This document shows, one piece after another, positions 1 through 4,954 of a stretch of DNA of 5,350 bases. This stretch comes from Patescibacteria group bacterium (GTDB lineage Bacteria; Patescibacteriota; Minisyncoccia; Phycocordibacterales; JAGLOS01): the NCBI GenBank assembly GCA_018814635.1, contig JAHIYV010000046.1, forward strand, positions 1 to 5,350, written 5' to 3'. The translations under genes were made by a program, and so were the position numbers. Under the pieces are notes generated by a model. It did not search any database, was not told the origin of the DNA, and saw nothing but the letters and a program-made list of their open reading frames with translations. Position 1 is the first letter of the stretch, and each line of letters opens with the position of its first letter.

Positions 1-159
1 GAGATGAAAAATTTTCTCAAAACCATCGGCTCGAACCGCCGACTTTCGGCGGGGAAATTGGCGATTGATTTCAAAAATCCGTGGAATTATCTTGCCGAAA
101 TGCCTGCCGAAGCGAGGGGCGAAGCCCCGAGCGAGGCAAATCACGCTGTAAATAAACTT
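1..159. other. Non-coding flank with two GC-rich palindromes
   Basis: No convincing gene. An open frame crosses this stretch into the tmRNA 3' end, but it is an artefact of that RNA gene. The stretch is markedly richer in G+C than the rest of the window because of two palindromes. The first is at 36-52: CCGCCGA, a 3-base loop, TCGGCGG. The second is at 92-139: a perfect core GGGGC-GAA-GCCCC at 116-128, with outer pairs TGCCT (101-105) and AGGCA (134-138), or alternatively TTGCC (92-96) and GGCAA (135-139). The second lies about 20 bases beyond the tmRNA 3' end and could help to terminate or protect that transcript. Neither is followed by a T-run on the minus strand, so a standard intrinsic terminator is not supported. 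Confidence 0.5.
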
Positions 160-554
160 TGGTGGAGATGGCGGGAATCGAACCCGCGTGCAAAAAATGC
201 TTTAATACGATTCTACGAGACATAGTTTGTTTCAGAAATTTAAGAGTATTATGTAGAAAACCAACAAAACCATAATACACTGAGCCTCTTTAACCTTGAG
301 TTTGTGTTGAGACAGACACATTCTCTAGTCCGAATTTATGACACCCATATCTCCCTATCGGACATGAGAAGAGTGGGTGGAGTTTACTTAAGCGTAAACT
401 GCAGCAAGATCTTTTCTTTGAATAAACGAAAGAACAGGACCTGCTTTTTTAAGTGTTTGTTTAGCACTTATTGTGGTTCAATCTGTTTAACAAGTAAATT
501 GAACTTGGTATCGCACATATTAAAGTAAATCTTTTGTCTAGGCCGATCATCCCC
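160..554 (-). ncRNA. ssrA: Transfer-messenger RNA (tmRNA, one-piece)
   Basis: tmRNA rescues ribosomes stalled on broken mRNAs by acting first as alanyl-tRNA and then as a short mRNA. The 5' GGGGAUG (554-548) pairs with CAUCUCC (170-164), followed by ACCA with an encoded CCA (162-160). The T arm is GCGGG-UUCGAUU-CCCGC (187-171). Helix 2 pairs 525-516 with 209-200 (10 bp). Pseudoknot 1: CAAGU (507-503) with ACUUG (495-491), and its loop 502-496 with 484-478. The tag frame runs 465-388, with its stop in the loop of helix 5 (400-394 with 387-381). Pseudoknot 2: 379-374 with 347-342, and 363-358 with 333-328. Pseudoknot 3: 320-316 with 307-303, and 313-309 with 288-284. Pseudoknot 4: 278-271 with 253-246, and 268-263 with 231-226. 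Length is 395 nt, within the usual range. The acceptor stem has G3-U70 (552 and 166), the AlaRS identity pair. smpB lies just upstream on the same strand. Identification is very secure; the helices were derived by hand. Confidence 0.97.
388..465 (-). other. tmRNA tag-peptide reading frame (25 codons plus stop)
   Basis: The resume codon is read as GCU (465-463). It lies 12 bases after the end of the pseudoknot 1 core helix at 478 (11 if the extra A-U pair at 477 forms), the spacing known from E. coli tmRNA. The frame starts AKQTLKKAGPV and ends RKDLAAVYA before UAA (390-388), which sits in the loop of a 7-bp hairpin as expected. The tag is longer than the 10-15 residues common in bacteria and ends in VYA rather than LAA or ALAA. 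A later in-frame GCA (444-442) would give an 18-residue tag but has the wrong distance from the pseudoknot. Confidence 0.85.
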
Positions 555-600
555 TAAAAAAGCATCTTAAGGGCTCATACGCAAATATGCGCTTTTAGGG
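552..600 (-). other. Leader hairpin overlapping the tmRNA 5' end
   Basis: On the minus strand CCCUAAAA (600-593) can pair with UUUUAGGG (559-552). The last three G are bases 1-3 of the mature tmRNA. A smaller hairpin, GCGCAUA with UAUGAGC around a UUUGCG loop, lies inside. In the precursor this would compete with the acceptor stem. A weak -10-like TAAGAT lies at 569-564 without a convincing -35, so tmRNA may instead be processed from a longer smpB transcript. The pairing is visible; its role is inferred. Confidence 0.45.
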
Positions 601-667
601 AACGGCCGACTTCTATTTTTTCTGAAATATTTTTTTAATAATTCAGAATATTTTATCAAAGAACTTT
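555..667 (-). other. smpB-ssrA spacer
   Basis: This is the 113-base gap between the smpB stop and the tmRNA 5' end, both on the minus strand. Besides the leader hairpin next to tmRNA it holds an AT-rich inverted repeat. TTCTGAA (620-626) pairs with TTCAGAA (642-648), continued by four more pairs after one mismatch, with a five-T loop. On the minus strand the repeat is followed by A residues, not U, so it is not a standard terminator for smpB. It may be a processing or stability hairpin between the two parts of one transcript. Confidence 0.4.
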
Positions 668-1117
668 TTATCTATTTTTTACCTCTCTTGCAATATCTCT
701 CTCAGTATCCCGTTTTTTGATTGTTTCGCGCTTATCATATTTCTTTTTTCCACGCGCTATGGCAATATCAACTTTGATTTTATTATGTTTATTATACATT
801 GAAATTGGCACAATTGTCAACCCTTTAGTTTGATGAGCCACAAGAATTTTATTTAGCTCTTTTTTTGTAAGTAATAGTTTTCTTGATTGCCGTGAATCGT
901 AGTCTGTGGGAGTATTTGCTGATTGATATGGCGGTATATGCGCGCCTATAAGATAAGCTTCTCCCTTTTGAATAATAATATGCGACCCATCCAGCGACCC
1001 ACCTTTTTTTGTTTTGAGCGCTTTCACCTCAAAGCCACGCAGTTGTATGCCTGCGGAAAAAGTTTCTCGTATTTCATAATTGAAATGTATTTTTTTATTA
1101 TATAACAAACTTGCCAT
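668..1117 (-). CDS. smpB: SsrA-binding protein SmpB
   Basis: SmpB is the small beta-barrel protein that binds the tRNA-like part of tmRNA, mimics the missing codon-anticodon helix and places the complex in the ribosomal A site. The 149-residue product shows the family blocks in order: NYEIRETFSAGI (13-24), GFEVK (28-32), HIPPYQ (60-65), RKLLLTKKEL (79-88), GLTIVPISMY (99-108) and ARGKKKYDKRE (121-131). It ends in a complete basic tail (to 149), the part that enters the mRNA channel. Length is normal. A start six codons upstream (1135) is possible. The start at 1117 is preferred because MASLLYNKK matches the usual SmpB N-terminus and TATAAT at 1129-1124 places transcription start at this ATG. 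No Shine-Dalgarno sequence precedes either start. It lies 113 bases upstream of ssrA on the same strand, which fits a shared transcript, and is divergent from parB. Confidence 0.96.
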   Translation of the reverse strand: MASLLYNKKIHFNYEIRETFSAGIQLRGFEVKALKTKKGGSLDGSHIIIQKGEAYLIGAHIPPYQSANTPTDYDSRQSRKLLLTKKELNKILVAHQTKGLTIVPISMYNKHNKIKVDIAIARGKKKYDKRETIKKRDTERDIAREVKNR

Positions 1118-1123
1118 TACTAA

Positions 1124-1152
1124 ATTATATACCATAAAGAAAAAGATTGGAA
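1124..1152 (-). promoter_or_regulatory. Putative smpB promoter (leaderless)
   Basis: On the minus strand a perfect TATAAT (1129-1124) is preceded, after a 17-base spacer, by a poor -35, TTCCAA (1152-1147). Standard spacing puts the transcription start at 1117, exactly the A of the preferred smpB ATG. The mRNA would then be leaderless, which agrees with the missing ribosome-binding site. Confidence 0.45.
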
Positions 1153-1183
1153 AAGAAAAAACTTCATTTTTTTTATTTTTTTG

Positions 1184-1189
1184 TATAAT
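1184..1189 (+). promoter_or_regulatory. Putative parB -10 box
   Basis: A perfect TATAAT follows a long T-tract (1167-1182), which could serve as an UP-like or curved element. No good -35 hexamer lies 16-18 bases upstream. Transcription from it would begin near 1196 and leave a leader of about 48 bases with no Shine-Dalgarno sequence before the parB ATG. An alternative -10, TATTAA at 1230-1235, would give an almost leaderless message. The smpB and parB promoters are back to back here. Confidence 0.35.
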
Positions 1190-1243
1190 AGTTTTTGTGT
1201 GGTAATATGAGGTGTATTAAAAGTTAAATTATTAAAAATCTTT

Positions 1244-2605
1244 ATGACTCGAATGTATAGTGATTCAATTTTTTGGATTGAAGTGGAAAAGATTAAACCT
1301 AATCCATATCAACCTCGCAAGGAATTTGACCAAGAGACACTCAAAGCATTAGCTGAATCAATTCGTCAATATGGCGTATTGCAACCACTGGTTGTAACGC
1401 GTAAAGAGTTTTCAAAACCCGACGGAGGTATTGCTGTTGAATATGAATTAATTGCTGGAGAACGTCGTCTTAGAGCTTCAAAAATTGCTCAGATTGCGCA
1501 AGTGCCTGTTGTAATTAGAATTGGCGAGAATAATAGTTTGATGAAACTAGAACTTGCAATTATTGAAAACTTACAAAGAGAAGATCTTAACTCTGTTGAT
1601 AGAGCGCGCGCTTTTCAACAATTTGTTACTGAATTTCATTATACTCATATTGAAATTGCAAAAAAAATTGGGAAGAGTAGGGAATATGTTTCAAATACTT
1701 TACGAGTACTTTTATTACCAGAGGAGATACTCAATGCGCTTGTTGATGGTAAAATAAATGAAGGACATACACGCCCTCTTTTAATGCTCAAAGATCGCCC
1801 AGAAGAACAAACAACACTCTTTAAAGAGATAGTTTATAAAAAAATAAATGTTCGAGAAGCTGAAGACTTAGCGCGACGAGTTGCCAAAGATAAAATTCGT
1901 AAAAATGGTCGCCAGTTTGATCCTGAAATAGTACAAATAGAGAAAACTTTAACAGAACAATTAGGAACACGAGTGCGTATTGAAACACGAGAAGTTGGCG
2001 GTAAAATAACCATTGATTATTTTTCTGATGAGGATTTAAAAAACTTATTGGAATTTATTAATAGCGGAATTAATAGCGGACAAGATTCTGATTTAAATAA
2101 TAGCAAGGTTGTGTTGGGAGAGAATAGTATTGATGATAGTAAAAATAATGGTTTAGAAAATATTGTGTCAACAATGTCAACAGTCGAAAAGTTTGAAAAG
2201 GAACCTATTGAAAACGAGTTAAAAAATGAAATCAATGAACCAGCAGGGGAAGCTACAGGGGAAATACAAATACCCACTGAAGAAAAATTAAACACAGCAA
2301 TAAACGAAACAGCGCCAGAAGAACCAGCAATAGCAGAAGAAATTACAGTGGAAACAGAAATTCCTGGTATAGAAAAAATTAACACAGAAATAAATAATAC
2401 AACAATAGAAGAACCAGTAGTAGTGGCAGAAGAAATCAAAACAGAAGACGCAGAGCAAGAAAAACTAGTAGAAAAACCAGAAGACACAATTTTTGAAACA
2501 AAAACAGAACAAGCCGAGAATAATTTGGGCAATACAAACAATGGCTCCATTTTTAAAAAAGACGAAGATGAACACAGTTATTCAACAAAAGATTTTTCTA
2601 TTTAG
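1244..2605 (+). CDS. parB: ParB-family chromosome partition protein with long acidic C-terminal tail
   Basis: ParB binds parS sites near the replication origin, loads as a CTP-dependent clamp and works with the ATPase ParA in chromosome segregation. Visible in the 453 residues: NPYQPR (20-25), the CTP-pocket motif GERRLRAS (72-79), ENLQREDLN (108-116), a helix-turn-helix (about 136-157, IEIAKKIGKSREYVSNTLR), and a C-terminal dimerisation-type segment (about 226-272, DPEIVQIEKTLTEQLG then ITIDYFSDEDLKNLLEF). Typical chromosomal ParB ends about there. Here a low-complexity tail of about 180 residues (273-453) follows, rich in E, N, T, I and K, with a 30-residue internal repeat. The start at 1244 is taken because the ParB N-terminal fold begins soon after; a second ATG at 1253 is possible. 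No Shine-Dalgarno sequence is seen. The stop TAG coincides with the edge of a palindromic element. No parA lies in the window. Confidence 0.93.
   Translation: MTRMYSDSIFWIEVEKIKPNPYQPRKEFDQETLKALAESIRQYGVLQPLVVTRKEFSKPDGGIAVEYELIAGERRLRASKIAQIAQVPVVIRIGENNSLMKLELAIIENLQREDLNSVDRARAFQQFVTEFHYTHIEIAKKIGKSREYVSNTLRVLLLPEEILNALVDGKINEGHTRPLLMLKDRPEEQTTLFKEIVYKKINVREAEDLARRVAKDKIRKNGRQFDPEIVQIEKTLTEQLGTRVRIETREVGGKITIDYFSDEDLKNLLEFINSGINSGQDSDLNNSKVVLGENSIDDSKNNGLENIVSTMSTVEKFEKEPIENELKNEINEPAGEATGEIQIPTEEKLNTAINETAPEEPAIAEEITVETEIPGIEKINTEINNTTIEEPVVVAEEIKTEDAEQEKLVEKPEDTIFETKTEQAENNLGNTNNGSIFKKDEDEHSYSTKDFSI
2264..2437 (+). repeat. Tandem 30-residue repeat in the ParB tail
   Basis: ParB residues 341-367 and 371-398 are two diverged copies. 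They share IP, EK(L/I)N, IN(E/N)T, EEP and AEEI, at a period of 30 residues (about 90 bases), with one extra V in the second copy. A weaker third copy may precede them (324-333, ELKNEINEPA). The segment is strongly acidic and probably disordered. Slippage or unequal recombination between copies would be expected to change its length between strains. Confidence 0.65.
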
Positions 2606-2782
2606 AGCCCGTTTAAAAACTTCATTCCGGCTAAAAATTTTCGCCCAGCATCTTCTTTTACAAAACAATTATTTTTAATACTTACAAAACAGTAATTTAC
2701 TACTGTAATGTAAGAAAATTTTTTCGTAAAAAAAGGTGCTGGGTGGAAATTTCGCTTCGAAAGCAAGTTCTTAAACAGGCTC
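2605..2782. mobile_element. MITE-like palindromic element with 60-base imperfect inverted repeats
   Basis: Bases 2605-2664 match the reverse complement of 2782-2723 without gaps at 45 of 60 positions. The outermost match is GAGCC-GTTTAA-AACTT; the inner blocks are AAATTT and CCAGCA, followed by CTT, a pyrimidine run and TTTTAC. The centre is also palindromic: CTTAC..ACAGTA (2681-2694) against TACTGT..GTAAG (2701-2714). The whole 178 bases can therefore fold as one long hairpin. TA lies directly outside both ends (2603-2604 and 2783-2784), as expected for a TA target-site duplication of the Tc1/mariner-IS630 type. The outer symmetry also includes TTTA and TAAA. There is no coding capacity, so a transposase would have to act in trans. 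The left junction forms the parB stop codon. A stand-alone regulatory palindrome is the alternative reading; I do not recognise the family. Confidence 0.7.
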
Positions 2783-2785
2783 TAA

Positions 2786-2858
2786 AGGAGAATCTACTTC
2801 CTTCAGAAATCATATATTTTCAGCCAAGTGCAGAGATGTGTGCTGAAACCACTCTCCT
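2786..2858. other. Nested inverted repeat
   Basis: AGGAGA (2786-2791) can pair with TCTCCT (2853-2858). Inside it, TTTCAGC (2818-2824) pairs with GCTGAAA (2842-2848) around a 17-base loop. The outer helix begins immediately beside the right end of the palindromic element. AAAGGAG here resembles a ribosome-binding site, but no start codon follows at a useful distance. Confidence 0.4.
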
Positions 2859-2899
2859 ATGTATATTTTTTGTATTTCTATAAAGATAAATTAGTTTAT

Positions 2900-2988
2900 T
2901 AGCCACTTAGGGGTGAAACCTCTAAGTGAAAAGTAGTTACTTGAATAGCCACTTAGGGGTGAAACCTCTAAGTGAAACCTCCAAGTGA
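2900..2988 (+). repeat. Two exact 32-base direct repeats, each a 10-bp hairpin, plus a third partial copy
   Basis: The identical 32-base unit lies at 2900-2931 and 2946-2977, offset by 46 bases. Each unit holds CACTTAGGGG, a TGAAA loop and CCTCTAAGTG: a 10-bp stem with one G-U pair (2904-2928 and 2950-2974). After copy 2 a further half-unit, GTGAAACCTCCAAGTGA (2972-2988), offers a second right arm. That arm could pair with the left arm of copy 2 at 9 of 10 positions, so two exclusive folds are possible. Exact identity of the spaced copies points to a recent duplication or to selection. Confidence 0.85.
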
Positions 2989-2999
2989 TTGCTTCGTCC

Positions 3000-3043
3000 A
3001 GAATCAGGATATGTTTTTAACTTTTGAGGGTCTGATTCTTTTA
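3000..3043 (+). terminator. Terminator-like hairpin upstream of alaS
   Basis: AGAATCAG (3000-3007) pairs perfectly with CTGATTCT (3032-3039), and T residues follow (3039-3042). The loop is long (24 bases) and the stem is AT-rich, so it would be a weak intrinsic terminator. It ends just before the -35 of the proposed alaS promoter, which fits closing an upstream transcript. It could also act as an attenuator if transcription runs on from parB. Confidence 0.4.
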
Positions 3044-3045
3044 AG

Positions 3046-3074
3046 TTGAAAAATTTGTTCAAAAGAAGTACTAT
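3046..3074 (+). promoter_or_regulatory. Putative alaS promoter (near-leaderless)
   Basis: TTGAAA (3046-3051, five of six consensus bases), a 17-base spacer and TACTAT (3069-3074, four of six). Transcription would start near 3081, two bases before the alaS ATG, and no Shine-Dalgarno sequence is present. TATATT (3072-3077) is an alternative -10 and also predicts a start at the ATG. The -35 overlaps a small inverted repeat, TTGAA (3046-3050) and TTCAA (3058-3062). Confidence 0.5.
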
Positions 3075-3082
3075 ATTTTATT

Positions 3083-4954
3083 ATGCAATCTGATGAAGTT
3101 AGGAAGCGATATTTGGCTTTTTTTGAAAAGCGTGGACACATTATCGTGTCATCGTCTTTGATTGTTCCCGAAAATGATCCAACTACGCTTTTTACAGGTT
3201 CTGGCATGCAATCAATGTTACCCTTTCTCCTTGGCGAAAAACATCCATTAGGGTCGCGTATTACAGATTCGCAAAAATGCTTTAGGGCGGAAGATATTGA
3301 AGAAGTTGGAGATAATCGTCATACTACTTTTTTTGAAATGCTGGGTAACTGGTCGTTTGGGGATTATTTTAATCACGAACAACTACCCTGGATTTTTGAA
3401 TTTTTAATACAAGAAATTGGTTTAGACCCAAACCGTCTTTTTGTCACGGTGTTTTTGGGAGATGAAAAAAATGATTTGTCACGAGATATAACCTCTGCAG
3501 AGATTTGGAAACAATTATTTGCTGAAAAAGATATTGAAGCGCGAGACATAATTCTTGGTACAGAAGAACGCGCCGCGCAGGTTGGTATGCAAGATGGGCG
3601 TATTTTTTACTATGATGCAAAGAAAAATTGGTGGAGCCGCACTGGTGTTCCTGATAATATGCCAGCGGGAGAACCGGGCGGTCCTTGTTCGGAGATGTTT
3701 TATGATTTTGGCACAACGCATGATGAGAAATATGGTAAACATTGCCATCCTAATTGTGACTGTGGGCGTTTTGTGGAAATTGGAAATAATGTCTTTATGA
3801 AATATAAAAAAACTTCTGCAGGAAAATTTGAAGAACTACCACAGAAGAATGTTGATTTTGGTGGTGGACTTGAACGAATAGTGGCAGCGACCAATAATAA
3901 TTCGGATGTATTTAAAATTGACGCACTTAATGTGATTGTAAAACAAATTGAGAGTTTGACAAATGTAATATATAAAGATAGTGCTACCACCACGCAATCA
4001 TTTAGAATAATAGCAGATCATATTAGGGGAGCTGTCTTTATGATTGAAGATGGAGTTTTACCATCAAATACTGATGCGGGATATTTCGTGCGGCGTTTAT
4101 TGCGCCGTGCGGCGCGACATATGGATCTTTTAGGAATGAAAGAAAATATGCTTTTCAAACTTGTTCCGACTATTATTCAAGCGTACTCAGGCGCATATCC
4201 AGAACTTGCGAGCAAGGGCGACATAATAACAAAAGAAATTCAACAAGAAGAAGAAAGGTTTAGAAAAACACTTCAGCAAGGGCTGGCAAGGTTTGAAAAA
4301 ATCAAAGAAAAAGATATTTTGGGTAAGGTTGCTTTTGATCTTTATCAATCATACGGATTTCCTTTGGAGCTTTCCAAAGAACTTGCTTTGGAAAAAGGAA
4401 TGTCTGTTGACGAAGAGGGGTTTAGGCAAGAAATGAAAAAGCACCAAGAAACTTCTCGTGTTGGGGCTGAACAAAAATTTAAGGGTGGACTTGCAGATAC
4501 CGGTGACAAGTCAATAAAATATCATACTGCCACACATTTATTACACCAAGCTTTGCGAGTTGTACTTGGCGAAGAGGTTGAACAAAAAGGAAGTAATATC
4601 ACCAATGAAAGATTACGATTTGATTTTACATATTCGCGTAAAATGACCGAAGAGGAAAGGAAACAAACCGAAGATTTGGTAAATCAAAAAATAGCCGAAG
4701 CATTATCTGTTACTTATGAAGATATGTTACTTGAAAGTGCTCGCACGCTCGGAGCTATTGGTTTATTTGGAGATAAATATGGTGATACCGTGCGAGTATA
4801 TAAAATTGGCGCGCAGAAGAATTTCTTTAGTATTGAAATTTGTGGTGGTCCACACGCGACAAACACAAAAGAGCTTGGTAGTTTTCGTATTATAAAAGAA
4901 GAAGCATCTTCTGCTGGTGTTAGGAGAATAAAAGCGGTGTTGTCGGTATTATAA
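3083..4954 (+). CDS. alaS: Alanyl-tRNA synthetase, compact form (AlaRS)
   Basis: Charges tRNA-Ala, and tmRNA, with alanine in the cytoplasm. The N-terminus MQSDEVRKRYLAFFEKRGH is typical and fixes the start. Class II motifs are clear: motif 2 region KCFRAEDIEEVGDNRHTTFFEMLGNWSFGDYF (residues 65-96, split here for reading: CFRAED, then TFFEMLGN), and motif 3 GGGLERIVAA (260-269). A Cys/His cluster CHPNCDCGRF lies at 221-230, and a tRNA-recognition segment (ADHIRGAVFMIEDGVLPSN, 311-329) follows. The editing domain keeps all four zinc ligands, H481 and H485 (HTATH) and C587 and H591 (CGGPH), and the enzyme ends just after AGVRRIKAV. At 623 residues it is far below the roughly 875 of E. coli. The beta-barrel insert before HTATH is reduced to about 20 residues, and the C-Ala domain is absent. 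Catalysis and editing appear intact. It has its own promoter directly upstream. Confidence 0.97.
   Translation: MQSDEVRKRYLAFFEKRGHIIVSSSLIVPENDPTTLFTGSGMQSMLPFLLGEKHPLGSRITDSQKCFRAEDIEEVGDNRHTTFFEMLGNWSFGDYFNHEQLPWIFEFLIQEIGLDPNRLFVTVFLGDEKNDLSRDITSAEIWKQLFAEKDIEARDIILGTEERAAQVGMQDGRIFYYDAKKNWWSRTGVPDNMPAGEPGGPCSEMFYDFGTTHDEKYGKHCHPNCDCGRFVEIGNNVFMKYKKTSAGKFEELPQKNVDFGGGLERIVAATNNNSDVFKIDALNVIVKQIESLTNVIYKDSATTTQSFRIIADHIRGAVFMIEDGVLPSNTDAGYFVRRLLRRAARHMDLLGMKENMLFKLVPTIIQAYSGAYPELASKGDIITKEIQQEEERFRKTLQQGLARFEKIKEKDILGKVAFDLYQSYGFPLELSKELALEKGMSVDEEGFRQEMKKHQETSRVGAEQKFKGGLADTGDKSIKYHTATHLLHQALRVVLGEEVEQKGSNITNERLRFDFTYSRKMTEEERKQTEDLVNQKIAEALSVTYEDMLLESARTLGAIGLFGDKYGDTVRVYKIGAQKNFFSIEICGGPHATNTKELGSFRIIKEEASSAGVRRIKAVLSVL

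Larger units (their letters stand above)
2783..3082 (+). other. Structured intergenic region between the palindromic element and alaS
   Basis: No open reading frame of note lies in these 300 bases. In order they hold a nested inverted repeat (2786-2858), an AT-rich stretch with a -10-like TATAAA at 2879-2884 but no convincing -35, two exact 32-base repeats that each form a hairpin (2900-2977), a degenerate third half-copy (to 2988), a terminator-like hairpin (3000-3043) and the alaS promoter (3046-3074). This density of pairing suggests a leader RNA, a small RNA of about 150 bases ending near 3043, or DNA-level sites. No T-box core sequence, the usual alaS riboswitch of Firmicutes, is visible. 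Confidence 0.5.

Noticed and set aside
4..225. Open frame of 73 codons on the plus strand
   Set aside because: It runs through the GC palindromes and antisense through the tmRNA 3' end; its WWRWRESNPRA segment is the familiar false translation of a tRNA-like 3' end.
304..528. Open frame of 74 codons antisense to tmRNA
   Set aside because: It lies wholly inside the opposite strand of a securely identified tmRNA and resembles no protein.
620..648. Intrinsic terminator of smpB
   Set aside because: The inverted repeat is real, but on the smpB strand it is followed by A residues rather than a T-run.
2017..2550. Serine-rich open frame of 177 codons on the minus strand
   Set aside because: It is the reverse-strand shadow of the biased acidic tail of parB; its composition mirrors the E/N/T-rich codons and it has no start signals.
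2900..2977. CRISPR array
   Set aside because: Only two full copies, with a 14-base gap and a strong internal palindrome covering most of the unit; there are no spacers of 30 bases and no cas genes.
2783..3082. T-box riboswitch controlling alaS
   Set aside because: No T-box core sequence (GGGTGG-ACCGCG type) or specifier loop was seen, and the likely alaS promoter lies after the hairpins.
3444..3993. Several overlapping minus- and plus-strand frames inside alaS
   Set aside because: All overlap a complete, motif-rich alaS and show no recognisable domains.
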